A DNA stretch of 64,000 nucleotides from Tetracentron sinense (GCA_015143295.1 CM026574.1:7566938-7630937), one strand, 5' to 3'. Shown: positions 43,405 through 56,457, counted from the first letter of the stretch. Notes: a model not told the origin generated them from the sequence alone. Made by a program: numbers and translations.

Positions 43405-46020
43405 TGTAAGCACCCAATTTTTACACCCCTATCTTAACCAGGTTAGCACCATAAACCTTAGTTATCCCCAGTTGAGTCCTAATCAAATCCTAGCCCTCGT
43501 CAAACCCTAGGCAAAACCTAGGTCAAACCTGAGCAAACCCTATGCCTAAACCTAGGTGCACCTTAGTTAAGCCCTATGCCTAACCCTAGGACAAACCCTA
43601 ACCCCAGGTAAACCTTGGTCATACCTTGGCCAAACCCTACTCAAACCCTAGGCCTAACCCTTGTCAAACCCTAGGTAAACCCTGGCTCAGCTCCAGGGTC
43701 CAAAACCCTAAAAATTGACTCCAGAACCATGTATGGGCCCAAACATGGGCCCACAGGCCATTTAGAGCCGTTGCAGTGGGGGTCACCATCAAAATTCAAA
43801 CTTTTTCAGTAATGGCGGTAATATCTTCACCGCCATTACCTTTTTTGGACTCTGCTACAGTAGATCAGGCCAAGAGTGTGGAGGTTTAGCCATTTTTGTC
43901 AAAAATCAATAAATGACAATAATAACATTACCGTCATTCTCAATCTTGCCTTGTTCAGGAATGGCGGTAATGTTATTACCTCAATTACCTTATTCCTATT
44001 CAAACTCGCAACTCGAACCCTCTGGCCCCTCCAGTTCCTCTCCAGCTTGTCCCCCATGCCTATTCTAATCCCTTAAACACCCCTGGGTCTCCCTCTTCCT
44101 CTATAAAAGCCTCCCTTCATCCTTAGTTCAAAGACATTCCAAAATTTCTACCTCAAACATCTGTAGGATTTCGGCCAGCCCAAACCTCCTCTATTCCAAC
44201 CTTAGTCCACCATCTAGGAAGGTCTCGGACCACTCCAGGAGCTGCCATAAGCCTTCACTAGTGCCCCCAGGCTCCACCACCAACTACCACCGCGACAGCA
44301 CCACCACTGTGACCTTCGAGCAGTGGGGTAGGGCCATCCCTATCCTCTTTATTTTCTGTAATTGCATTTGTAAACCTTTGGTCCTCTTTTCAATTAATAG
44401 CATACATACCCAAGACAGGGGTCCCCCCTACCTCTTCATAGGTATGAGGGAACTCCCTAGAGGGTACAACTCGGGTTCAAGACCCCCCCCCCCCCATAGT
44501 TTGGCATAGCCCTTAACTTTCTGGGGAACCCTTAAGCTATGAGAGATCTCCTAGAAGCTGGCTTGGTCCAAGCCTAGGAGGGAAAAATTGATTTCTAGGA
44601 TTTTCCAGGAATGACGGTAGAATAATTACAGCCATTCCTGGCCTTACTATTCTCAGTCACTATTGTACCCCTTCTTGTGGGCGCTGGTCCATTCCAGGGC
44701 AATGGTTGGACTCCTCAAGTGTTCCTCTATCTACCCTGGTCATTCCAGGGTCATCCCATGCAATTAACCACGGTTAACAGACCTCAAAACAAAGGTTAGC
44801 AGAATGGCAGTAGTCCATCTACCGCCATTACAGTATACCAACCACAAGGTGTTCAGTCCACTGTGGGGCCCACTCTAGACCACTCCCTGGGCCCACTATA
44901 AGCCCAGGACCATTCTTGGCACTTCCCTCTTCACCCCTGTGGGGTCAGAACCCCTTGGGTTAATCCCTAACCCATCCTACAGACTTGCAAATCATTGTCA
45001 AAATTGCTTCTGTAATGGCGGTAGTCCATTTACTGCCATTATTGAACTTATATGATTATGGGCTTCACACAGGGCCCAGATAAGGTAGAAGGCCATTCTA
45101 GGCTCTCCCAAGCTATCTGGGCCCACTCTAACCAGACCATAGCCTTTAATTGTGGTTAACCTAATCCCGGTTAATTTTTAACCGTAGTTAAGCATCCCTT
45201 AACCCTTGAAAAAAATCTGAAAAATTATAACAAATTTCAAAATATTGCAAAGTGTCCAAAATGTTCTGTTTTGGTCATTTTTACCATGGTTAGCAACTCT
45301 AACCATGGTTGACTCTCCTTTTAACTCCGGTTAGCAACCCTAACCATTGTTAAAACATCTTTGGGCGTACCGGGCCTCCTCTTGTAGCCTACCAGGCTTA
45401 CCCTTGACCTACCGAGCTTCACCTTGGTTACCCTCAACTGTAGTTAGCAACCCTAACTATGTTTAGTTTGACCCTTAACCCCAGTTAGCAACCCTAACCT
45501 CGGTTAAATCAACCCTTGGCCTATTGGACCTTTCCCTTAGTCTACCAGACTAACTTTCGGCCTACCGAGCGCAATACCTTGCACTTGACCAACCCGGTTA
45601 ATCAAACCCTACTGGACCGGATTAGTTCATTAGCCACCCTTGGTGCGCACATACACACCCCTAGCCTCGGCACGGGTTCATGTGCCAAAACTACGCTCGG
45701 TCTGATCTCACCATGTGAGTACGTAGGCAACCCAACTCGGGTTCGACTTTAGTTAGCTTTTTTTTCTTAGATTAATATTATCTTAAACACTTAAGCATTT
45801 GAACAAAATCGACTTTAATTTTGCTTAAACTTAGAAAGTAGGGAACTATTGAAAAATGGAAGTCTCGGGATGCCTAACCCCTTCCCCGGACTTAACCGAA
45901 CCTCTTACCTAAACCTCTACTGCAGACCAAGACCTTATCCACTACCCGATGACTTATCTCTTTTGAATGAATAGGTGGCAACTCTAACATTTTTCCTGTG
46001 AGTAAAATCTCGTGCTCACA
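43405..46020. repeat. 2.6-kb solo LTR, probably Ty3/gypsy
   Basis: It begins TGTAAGCACCCAATTTTTAC and ends TCTCGTGCTCACA (TG...CA). Flanks ACTCT and ATTCC each differ by one C-to-T change from the intact target ACTCC, seen uninterrupted near 5178 (GTCACTCCTACATAAC). It contains a TATA-type CTATAAAAGC at 44101-44110, a C-run near 44484, and GGTCTGATCTCACCATG with GTACGTAGGCAACCC near its end, words common in LTRs of large plant gypsy elements. There is no internal domain. It also carries at least five short inverted repeats. Confidence 0.75.
44101..44110 (+). promoter_or_regulatory. TATA box of the solo LTR
   Basis: CTATAAAAGC is the only good core promoter in the LTR and suggests + orientation. 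Confidence 0.5.
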
Positions 46021-46277
46021 ATTCCTACATAATAATTAGTGTCAGGTTTAGTTGGATTATTATTTTGACAAAATTGATTTGTTTTATTATAAAGAGATTA
46101 ACTATGAACAAGAGATCCAGTTGAGCAACCTCAATATCTGAAGCAACCTAAAATAAGCATTGGAGTAGAGAGATTAATGATAGAAATACCCTTCTATTTA
46201 TTCGTAATTACCAAACTGCCACCACTTAAGGGCTTACAACTAGAGCTTCAGTTCATAGTTAATCTTTATTATAAATA

Positions 46278-46638
46278 GGAATGAAATCCTCATAACTGGA
46301 CTCAGGGAGTCCGGTAATGCCCCTAAGGTCACCATGTGTCCCTTTTGACACCCCTTAACTGTAATTAAGATACACCCACCCCAAAGGTTCACCCACCTGT
46401 CCTTGTTTTTAACAAAAAAAAAATATATTTTTATTTCTAAAAACCAAAGATAGGTGTGTGAACCCCAGGGGTGGGTGTTTCTTAACCATGATTAAGGGGT
46501 GTCAAAAGGGACACGTGGCGACCTCAGGGTGGGTGTTTCTTAACCATGATTAAGGGGTGTCAAAAGGGACACGTGGCGACCTCAGTGGCATAACCGGACT
46601 TTGAGGAGTCCGGTTATAACCGTAGAGGATTTAATTCC
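46278..46638. mobile_element. Fold-back Mutator-like MITE, copy 3 (variant)
   Basis: 361 bp with the exact 9-bp duplication TTATAAATA (46269-46277 and 46639-46647). The arms differ from the other copies (CATAACTGGACTC...GAGTCCGGTTATAACC), and the right arm contains a 58-bp tandem duplication (46469-46526, 46527-46584). Confidence 0.85.
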
Positions 46639-46647
46639 TTATAAATA

Positions 46648-47565
46648 TGCTTTGTAAGTTGCATGAGCTTTAGTTCAAAGTTAGAAAGTGCTGCCTAGGC
46701 CATAGAGGGAGAGGGAGAGGCAGGGATACAAAATGGAATAATTTTTTAATGATTAAACGAATACTTTGTACCTCAGGCACTCACACAAACAACGCAACAC
46801 ATGTTCAGGTTTCTCTAAGTTTTACAAAAACTTTTGTTGGGTAAGAATTAAAGCTAAGGCCTAATGCTAACCCAAATTTCATGAGTGTTTGAGAGAGCCT
46901 ATCAGGCATCCGGATGAGAGGATCCTATCCCTACATGGATTTTGATAGATGCAACACCTCACACAAGCACAACACACTCTAGTAGTGGAGCTCTTAATGA
47001 TAAAAGATAATGGAGAAAAGAGCCTTTTATTAACTCAACTGAATAAATCTTTATTAGCTTGATTCAGTTGTCAAGTTTCCTGGAAGTTGTTATTTTTGCA
47101 CATCTAGAGGGGACCATATGGAGCATTCAATAGTTATTGTAATTTTGTGCTTGAACTGATCATTAATCTTTTGCTTCCTTAATAACCTGAATTGACTTAA
47201 TGAAAAGAGACTTGGGTAGAGAAAATTAGAACCAAAAAGGGACCATTCATGCAATGAATATTTTGCATTTGTAACCTTCTCTGAATGGGCTAGCTTTCCA
47301 TTAAAATGAAGAGATGAACTATCATGAATACATTTCAGTTTGCAAGTTTGTTTCATATCCCTTTCAACAGCTTCATCTGGAAGACACGTTATATAATCAA
47401 CTTCATCTGAGTCCCAGCTCTCAAAACTTCAGCATTCTCATATCTCTCACACAGCTTCAGCATTCTCATATCTCTCTCCCCTCTGCAAATACCTAGCCTC
47501 CCAAGTCACAACATCCTGTAACACTGAAGCCAAGAAGAGATCCTCCATTTGCTGATCAGTTGCAG
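46648..47565. other. Upstream region of COBRA-like gene C
   Basis: 46650-47110 matches 5740-6240. The leader region 47380-47565 has TTATATAATC (a possible core promoter near 47389) and a direct repeat of CTTCAGCATTCTCATATCTC at about 47430 and 47457. A 5' UTR intron is likely at 47566-47651. Confidence 0.5.
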
Positions 47566-47659
47566 GTAAGAAGACTTACCTCACTCTCCTCCTTTTTTTC
47601 TTCTAATTACAAAGTATATTTTCTTCTAATTACAAAAGGATGAATATCCAGGTTTGAAG

Positions 47660-50600
47660 ATGAAAATCATGGGAAGATTGGAGCTTACGGTGCTATTTCT
47701 TCTCTTTAGCATTTGGGTTGCAGCTGGTACGTATCATCAATCTCATTGTTTTCATATACTTCTGTTATAAACAGGCACATTGTTTTTGGTTTTCTTTTTT
47801 CTTCTAATTATTTTAATATCAAGATATGCTGCTAGTTGAGAACAAGGACAAAATATGACGTGCAAATGGTTGATGTACTGATCTTAGACTTCTTGGTAAT
47901 GAGTAAAACAGGGTGGAGAGAAACAGTTCTATAACCCTACCAGTAAGACATTGGATTTTCTGTCTTGGGCCAGAGTGTTTTACTCTGCCCCAGCTTCACT
48001 TCTTAGAAAATAAATAATAAAACAAAAAAAACAATAGGGGTTAAAAGTTAGTCAACCAGAGCTACAGAAAGTCAAAGGAAAGGATTTCTACTCTTCTCAC
48101 TAACAGGGCTAGTGTTTTAAATAATTAGTGCCTAATCTGAGCCAAAAAACAGCAAAGGGAATTGGATCGTGTCCAGTAGAGGGAGTTCCATATGTGCCAG
48201 AGTTTTACCAAGCTTTTCATAATATGCTAAACCTGCTTCAATTATGAGACAAGTATTAGGATTACCTTAATTAGTATCCAACATTTAAGAGTCCTTACAC
48301 AGATTAGTATAGGATTAATAAAATAGTTTTGTTACATTAATATCCAATATTCTATCCTTCTTCGATTATGGTCATGGACTACTATTATATGTCATCTCTT
48401 ATTTTCAGTTTTGTCAAATATAAGAGAATGTTTCACTCTGGCCGTACTTCCAAGGATCTCAAATTCTATTTTTCAAATGCCTCTTGAATATCGTACTGGT
48501 TTAATACGAAAACCCTTCTCTAATAAAAAATTTTCAATTGGTGCAGACACTTTGTTATAAAAACTAGCTCAGGGCACTTTGATAGGTGATAAACTACATA
48601 ATCTGTATGTAGAAATTGGGCCTCCTAACATCCCTAATGTGCAATTATTGAATCTTTATAAAAAATGGCATCAATGTTGTCCCGTCTGGATTGGATGACT
48701 CCCAAATTTCGGTTGTTTTTTTTAATTATATTTCCATAGAAGGCCTAATTAGTCTTAGTTGAAAAACAGAGAGTTAAATAAATTTTCATTAGAGTATATA
48801 CCATTCATATATGATAAGATATTATTACATTTCATAGGAGTCTATTTTAGTAATTAAACTACTTAGAATTCTTTACTTACAGTGTTACTTGTCCAATTAA
48901 ACTACTAGTTGAATATTTGTAAAAGTCAGCAATGTTCACTGGGCCATTCTGCAACATTTGAGAGTTATGGAGGCCTTTTGGTTTCTCAATGTTCTCTTGA
49001 ATCTATTCCCTCTGTTTTACAGTCTTCAAATGAATTTTTTATCATCCACGGCTTGAATCCTACAAAATCATAATCAACACAAAAATATTGCTGCGTTGGA
49101 ATTTCTCTGTTCAATAATTTCCTTCCCCGAATAAGAAAAGTTCTTAATGTTTCAGAGTGCTTATAATGACTAAGGCATGTTTTCTCAGTTTTGGGAGTTG
49201 CAGATGTGGTGAGAACTTATTAGTGTGTGGAGTAAAGCTGTCCTTGTTCTTCGATTTTATGACCGTCACTTGAAAAGGCTTCCTTATTCTGAACTGGGTA
49301 GTATATCTTTGTTATGAATCAGATATTTTATTGAGTTTTTGTCTGTACTCTGTACCTCTTTATTTAGGAGACATAGTGGGTTATCTTCTATAATTCTCTT
49401 CTCCATCTTGTTTAATATGGGCATACAAAACTGTTCTTAAGTTTCTTTCATATGGAGAATTTCACTGCTATCTCATTCCAAGAGAAGTCTGTACTTTCAA
49501 TTGTGAATGATTTGGGTTTTGGGTTGAGATAATGGGACTTTTTTAGTTTTTTTTACTTTCTGTTTCATGAGAGAAGTTTCTAGTTCTAACTGTGATATAT
49601 ATATGGGTTCTGTCTGCTTGTACGTATCATTCTTTATGTTGATCTCAATCTCCCTTAATAGCCTAACTGATCAACTGTCGACCATCAATAACTATGGATT
49701 AATATCTGGGTGAACTTTCATTAACGATTGTTTTTTTTAACGAAAAGATTGGCTACTTAGTTACAAAACTGAATATGATGTGTACATGGTTAACATCCTT
49801 AGATTGGATTGGCTGAACATCATTCTAGAAAAATTTCTAGAAGGGCCCAGTGATTAGGCAGAGGGCCAGCTGATTAGTTTCTGAGTTGATTACAATTTTG
49901 ATATATTTTAGATTATGAATTAAGGTAGTTATTTATTTTATTTTGTTTTATCCTAATCTTGTGCTTAATGAGCAGATGGTTATGATCCCCTAGATCCAAC
50001 GGGTAACATCACAATACAATGGGATATCGTAACTTGGATTGACGACTATTATGAAGTAAGTCTTAGGATTTGTTATTAATTTTTCTCAATATATAAGAAG
50101 GATTAGATGGCATATTAATTCATACAGTTGTTTGTTGACTGTTATGATTCAACACATCTATGTGTTCACAGTTTTAACTCTCCTACAGAGTGCCAATGAT
50201 GGGATCATAATCACCCATCATGAGAGGGCGGTGGGGGTCCGTTCCCTCACATTAAAATGATCCATTCTTGGTGGCAGTTTATGGTAGATAGGATTTTGCT
50301 TTGTGTAGGTCTTAAGTTTCAGAGTATATTACAGTCTAATAAATTGTTCTTCCAAATTTTATTTATTTTTAGTTGTTTGATTTAATTCTTTTCTTTTTCT
50401 CTGTTTCTTCTCATTATGTCTCTAGGAAGCCTAAATGGTTTTAAAGCTCCACCTTGCAACTGTACTATAATTTGCATGAACTTATCCGAATGTCCCATTG
50501 CTCCTATTTAGTTCTCTGTGGTGTCTAGTAACTCAAGGGCTTGGGCTCATGAAAAATCTCACCTGACACTTGTGGCTATTTTGTCCATGGAGTAAATCAT

Positions 50601-52277
50601 GTGACAAACCCTGTAAATCTTGTGTTGTTTTGTTCTTTTTCTAAAGCATCTAATCAATTTAGTTCTCTCAATTTTCTTCTTGTTTTGTTCTTTTTCTAAA
50701 GCATCTAATCAATTCAGTTCTCTCAATTTTCTTCTAATTTGCAGGCAGTGGTTTCAATATATAATTTCCAACAATACAGACATGTGGAGAGTCCAGGATG
50801 GAAGCTTGGTTGGGAATGGAGAGGCAGTGAGGCCATTAAGGAAATGATAGGTGCAGAGGCCACAGAACAAGGAGATTGCTCTTGGTTCAAGGGGCCGTTG
50901 TTACCACACTGCTGTGAGAAGATGCCGGAAATCATAGACCTCCTCCCTGAACCGCCTTACCACATGCAAAATGCCAACTGCTGTAAGGGGGGCGTATTGT
51001 CTTCCATGACACAAAACCCTCTCCAGTACAAAGCTTCCTTCAAAATGGGGATCATGAAGGCTCCTCTCCATAACGATACGAAGCTCATAATCCCCAAGAA
51101 CTTCAGCATTGGTCTTCCTGGATACACATGTGGATCTCCATTTACTGTCGCTCCAACCAAATACAGAGGAGATGGTGGTCGTCACTGGATGCAATCCTTC
51201 TGTAAGCATTTAGTAACAATCCCTTCATTTTACAGAAAAACAAAGATACAAACCATTCTTTTGAGTTCAATTCTTATGTGTCGGAGTGCTAATGTTCTGC
51301 AGTGACATGGGAGGTAATGTGCACCTACTCCCAACGGAGGGCATTTAGATACCCCACTGCATTCTATAGTGAAACAATAGTAGAGTGCTCCCGGTGCAGC
51401 TGTGGATGCCAGGGAGTAGGGACCAAGTGTGTGAAGTAAGCCTCTTCTCCTCTAAGCCATCTCGCACTCTTTCTGTTCCCCTTCTTTTGTTTTGCCCTCT
51501 TTAATTGATGATTTAAGTTTATTCCACATATAACAGTCCTGGAGATTCACCACCAGCCCTGTTGTTCCCCCATGGCGACGAAGTTGTTCCTCCTGTTGTA
51601 TCATGTACACAGCACATGTGCCCGATACGGGTGCATTGGCATGTGAAACAAAGTTACATGGGTTATTGGAGAGTGAAGATGACTGTTACCAACTTGAATT
51701 TTGCAAAGAATTATACCAGTTGGAACATAGTTGTGCAGCATCCAAGCCTGCAAAGTATAGTGCAGGTCTTCAACCTCCAGTACAGGAGTCTCAACCCCTA
51801 TGATAAAACCATAAGTAAGTTGTAAAGTTTATATTTAAATTGTCATTTTTATGATAAAATGATTTCTTTAGTAGTAGAAAATATAGTACTGGGATACTCA
51901 CAATTTGAACTTTTCCATTTTGTTTTTGATTCTTTGCAGATGATACAGGAATGTTCTGGGGCAATCCATTTTACAATGACATACTACTTCAGTCGGGTGA
52001 GGATGGCAACGTTCAAGCTGAGCTTTTACTAAAGAAGGATCCAGGAATGTTCACATTCAAGGACGGGTGGACCTTCCCAAGGAGACTATATTTCGATGGC
52101 GATGAGTGTGTCATACCACCTCCCGATAGATATCCCAGGATCCCTGTGCATCACTATTCAACTGGATTCTCTCTTTACTATATTTTTTTGACGTTGGTTG
52201 CTTTTACCGTCTGTTTGTTATACATTAGAGCATATGTATTGAACGTAAACATCATCAGGCATAGGTCTGAACAGTGA
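47660..52277 (+). CDS. COBRA-like protein, copy C, CCVS motif deleted
   Basis: Six exons: 47660-47726, 49976-50055, 50745-51201, 51303-51435, 51537-51814 and 51940-52277. Introns are GT-AG and phases agree, giving 450 codons. The start is the first ATG after the 5' UTR intron. It encodes a signal peptide (core LTVLFLLFSIWVA), YDPLDPTGNITIQWD, EATEQGDCSWF, PHCCEKMP, NCCKGGV, CSRCSCGCQG, FWGNPFYNDIL and GNVQAE. Exon 4 is 133 nt against 151 in copy A: exactly 18 nt are missing, removing the segment with CCVS in frame (junction at about 51357). The tail is a hydrophobic stretch followed by LNVNIIRHRSEQ, not a typical GPI signal. The role should be as for copy A if the protein folds. Loss of two cysteines leaves that open. 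The frame is otherwise free of stops. Confidence 0.9.
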
Positions 52278-53634
52278 AGAAAAAGGGGGAGTTACAGATG
52301 TACTAAATGAAAGTGATCATATTTGTTTTTGATTCATTCTCAGCAGGATTTCTTGGTTGTATATTCATCCATTCGTTATGATTAAGCTGGTGATAGATTA
52401 AATCTGAAGTCTAAAAGCCAGAGATATGAACTAGCACTCTAAGGTAGTGTTTGGATACACTTCTTATAAATTGACTTTTAGTGACTCTGGGCTCTAAGCT
52501 ATCTTTTAAATTTGTTGCTGAAAACATCCCCCCAGTTTTTGTCCATTTTTCTCGCTTTCAGAGTTGAAAAAAGATTGCTTTTGGGTACATATTTCATGGG
52601 GAGGGAATAGAAATGATATAAACTGTATCCATAAGATACTTCAAGCTTAAGTCACTAACCTCAACACCCAACATTAGGGTGCTGATATGGACAACTTGGA
52701 ATAATAATGTGGTTATCAACTCAATTTTCGCCGGAGAACATAACTTTAAATTGAAGACCGAGAATTCAAAATCATGAATTCAAGCCTTGTATGTGGGAAA
52801 AATGGAGATAAACAGGTTGGAAAGAGCTTGCAGAATTTCTAGGAAGTTGGTGATACTGAACTTGATTCGAGCTGGAAATTAATTATGCCAAGTCAAGCTC
52901 TTTCGAATGACACTGTTGTTGCTTGGATCTGGAGTTCCTTTCCAAATAAACATTTCAAACCAAGGCGGCCGAGCAAGACATGATAGTCCATGCCCATGCC
53001 GTAACTTTCAGTGGATCATATCCTTGGTTTGATCAACATCTAAGTTCCTTACTGCTCTGGTATAGTTAGAAGGTGGACAAGGCGAGCAAAACTTGACAGC
53101 AATGGTCTACAAAGGACCAATACACTGACACATAAATAAAAGTTTTAAATACAAAATATGACAACAACGAGAAGAGGTAGACGTTTATACCTCACATGCC
53201 TCACACGTTCTAATCACCAAGTTCAGACATCTTCGGTCACATATCTTGTCGTATTTTAATTGTTTTAAAATATTAATGTTTCAAAATTTCCCCATGATTC
53301 CCACCAATTTTCAAAATTATAGACGTTGTGGCATGCAGTTGTGTGGTTTGTGTGCAATTGTGTGTACATGCGCTACACTGTATTCCTTCTTTTGTGTTTT
53401 GAATTTTCAGCTTTGGAAGTTTCTTTTTGGTACCCATTCCTTGAATGGTTACAACCATTCATTAAGGGATCTCTTGGTTTACGTATGGTTTTACCTTTCA
53501 AGATGCCTTTTCAAATTCTATAAATAGAGAAGCCTCTCTTTTGGTTTTCAATCAAGCAAGTCCCTGGTTTGGTATTATGTAATCAACGAATACATACATC
53601 TTCAGCCTTGTTGTGCCAAAGTGTGCAAAGACAG
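52278..53634. other. 3' flank of gene C
   Basis: It matches the flank of B (52680-52892 with 32863-33070, and 52905-53240 with 35075-35860). The gap between those two pieces is where unit B carries the three-LTR array. A promoter-like TCTATAAATAGAG lies at 53518-53530, perhaps from an LTR relic. No gene is visible. Confidence 0.55.
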
Positions 53635-54022
53635 TGTAACGATTAAAACAACAAATCAAAGCAAAGCGAAAAATAGAGAAACAAACCAAAGGAGAAGACA
53701 CGATTTACGTGGTTCGGCAAGATGCCTACATCTACGGACAATGATGATCAATCACTAATTCAACAAGAAGATTTTACAATACCCTCACAAGCCTTCTTTC
53801 CCAATACACCCAAAACGGCTCCCTCAACTCTCTCGAAATAAACCCTAAAACATTTTTTATATTAGGGTTACAACATAAGAGACAATATGGGTACAAGACC
53901 CAAAGAGAGTTGGGCCATTAATCGAGTCAAAATTTCGGCCCACACATTGCCCATTAATCGGGTCATTCGGGTTGTCAACCGACCTCATGGATCCAGGTAA
54001 AATTCATGAAAACCTTCCAACA
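53635..54022 (-). repeat. 3' LTR of copia element 3
   Basis: 388 bp from TGTAACGATT to CCTTCCAACA on +. The minus purine tract AAGATAGAGATT adjoins it at 54023. It contains GATTTACGTGGTTCGGCAAG, a phrase frequent in plant copia LTRs. Confidence 0.7.
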
Positions 54023-55637
54023 AATCTCTATCTTGGCTTGAATTCTACCAAAACAAACAAAAAAACGAATCACACTGCCTTCAAATGTGCCCTTAGGCAC
54101 ATGCACCCGAATGTGCTCAAACATGAGAGATGATGATCGAGTCCAAACAGTGCTCGAGCTTGACCCCAATCACCACCTTAGTAAGCATATTTGTAGGGTT
54201 ACCTGCAATCACAATCTTCTAAAGAAGAATGTCAATTTCATTCACAACTTCTTGAACAAAATGAAAACGAACGTCAATATGCTTTGTTCGAGAATGATGA
54301 ACCTGGTTCTTTGCTAAACAAATTACACTTTGACTATCACAGTAGACCTTAATATGCTCCTGAATATTCCTCAATCAACCCATGTAGCCAAATGGCCTCC
54401 TTACTAATCACTGCCATGTATTCTGTCTCAGTAATAGACAAAGCAACTATTAACTTTCATGTCGAACTCCAACTCACCCGGTCCCCTAGCAAGAGTAAAG
54501 ACATATCATGTAGTTGACCAACATTTATCCAAATCATAGCATAGTCTGAATCCACATATCCAACCACATATTGACTAAGCATTTCATCCCTCTCAAATAT
54601 GAACCCAACTTCTATTGTACCCTGAATGTATCGTAAGATCCATTTTACTACCAACCAGTGTCATTTTCTTGGATCAAGCATATACTTGCTCACCATACTG
54701 CGACATGTGACATGTCTGGCCTAGTATACATCATAGCATACATTAGAGCACCAACTACGTTCACTTACGGAATTTGAGTCATATACTCACACTCCTCACT
54801 TGTGCGCAGAGATCAAAGCACTAAGATTGAAATGAGAGGCCAAAGGTGTACTCACATGTTTTGTTTTGTCATCCATACAAAAACGATGTAATACTTTCTC
54901 CAAATACTATGTTTGTGACAAACAAGCTATCCCCTTCACTTTGTTCCTTTTAATTTTCATACAATGTATTTTCTTAGCTTCCCCAAGGTCCTTCATTTCA
55001 AATTCATTCATCAATTGAGTCTTCAACCTGTCAATCTCCACCTTGCTCTTAGATGCAATGACCATGTCATCCACATATAAGAGTAAATATATGAAGGAAC
55101 CATCATGAAGCTTACGAAATACACACGATGATCAAAATGACTTCTTGTGCACTTTTGTTCTCTCATAAACCGATCCAATTGTTTGTACCACTGCCTTGGA
55201 GACCGTTTCAGACCATATAACAACTTTCCCAGTTTGCAAACCTAATTCTCTTTTCCAGTAACATTATACCCATCTGGTTGAGTCATGTATATTTCCTCCT
55301 CTAAATCACCATGCAAAAAGGCAATTTTGACGTCGAGTTGTGCTAACTCGAGATTAAATTGAGCAACCAAAGCTAACAAAATTCAAATAAAGGAATGTTT
55401 AACGACAGGAGAAAAAACTTCATTGTATTCTATCCCTTCCTTATGCGCATAGCCTTTAACCACCAATCTAGCCTTAAATCTCACACTATCCTTTCCTGGA
55501 GAATCTTCCTTCTTTGTGTATACCCACTTGCAACCGATTGCTTTATTTCCTTTTGGAAGTTGTACTAACTCCCATCTCTCATTTTTGTAAAGTGGCTCCA
55601 TCTCCTCATTAATTTTTTAGTCTCAATGTTAAAACCT
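54023..55637 (-). mobile_element. Ty1/copia element 3, internal fragment
   Basis: The minus strand holds RT pieces ERWELVQLPKG, GCKWVYTKKE, FKARLVVKGYAHKEGIEYN and [11 protein letters not shown] (55601-55383), LYGLKRSPRQWYKQLDRFMRE (about 55223) with a frameshifted YVDD region, and RNase H pieces (54654-54457: KWILRYIQGT, GYVDSDYA). Gag, protease, integrase and the 5' LTR are absent. It stops exactly where the Sirevirus-like LTR begins. Confidence 0.85.
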
Positions 55638-56239
55638 TGGATACCTATAAATAATTTTGATGATAACACAATAATGGAATGACCATTGTGGTACTAATAT
55701 CTCTTCTAATTTTTTGTGAAAATGAGTAAAAAGAGCATTAACACATCATTCAAGGCATGAAGCATGAAATTGACTTCAAGCAATCAAGATGGATCAACAA
55801 AAGCAAGCCTTCAACCACATTCATAATTGAAGAACACTCAAAGACAAAAAGAGCCAAATCTCGAAGATCAATAAATTAAAGTTCTCACTTAAAGCCAAAA
55901 TGAAAATCCTACAAATGAATTCTTAAGAGATCATGAAGACAAAGTCAAATTCGACGATCCAAGATCAAGTTAAAGAACAACTCTCAAGAAGGTTTAGAGT
56001 CTTATTTTTATTTTGAGAGAGTCTAGGACTTATGTAAGAAGTCCTCAAAGCTATGGAAAATTGAATGCTCAAATACCTAGATTGGCAATAGGAGCCTAAT
56101 GACTTAATTGAATATTACTCTAAGGCCCTAGGAAATCATACGAATGATGAAAATCATGGTAAAGTCAAACTAAGTGACCTTGGAAAAGGTCCCTATCATT
56201 TAAAGGAGCTTAAGATGAGATTTCAGAGAAAACACAGAG

Positions 56240-56255
56240 ATTTCGTCGACGAAAT
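56240..56255. repeat. Perfect 16-bp palindrome in the Sirevirus-like LTR
   Basis: ATTTCGTCGACGAAAT is self-complementary. A second copy with one mismatch lies at 56321-56336, both upstream of the TATA box at about 56459. Confidence 0.9.
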
Positions 56256-56457
56256 TACAGGGGTATTGTAATTTCGGCGACAAAATTGGCTTCTGAGCCA
56301 CTGTTTTATTTATTGTCTCAATCTCGTCGACGAAATCAGTGAGCCCACCCAATCTTGTCAACGAAAGCAAGCAGGAAACAAATTATGCTGTAACGGCTAG
56401 TTTTTAAACGGTTTTTTCGCATTCAATGTTTCACCAACGACTATAATTTTCTCTGAG

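Noticed and set aside
43490-43720. Many CCCTAA/AACCCTAG words, suggesting interstitial telomere repeats
   Set aside because: Spacing is irregular and the words are mixed with CCTAGGTAAACC variants inside a solo LTR. No tandem array of the plant 7-mer TTTAGGG exists here.
46021-46268. Possible continuation of the gypsy element after the solo LTR
   Set aside because: Sequence after 46020 matches the pre-insertion paralogue near 5180-5750, so it is host flank. No primer-binding site or gag follows.
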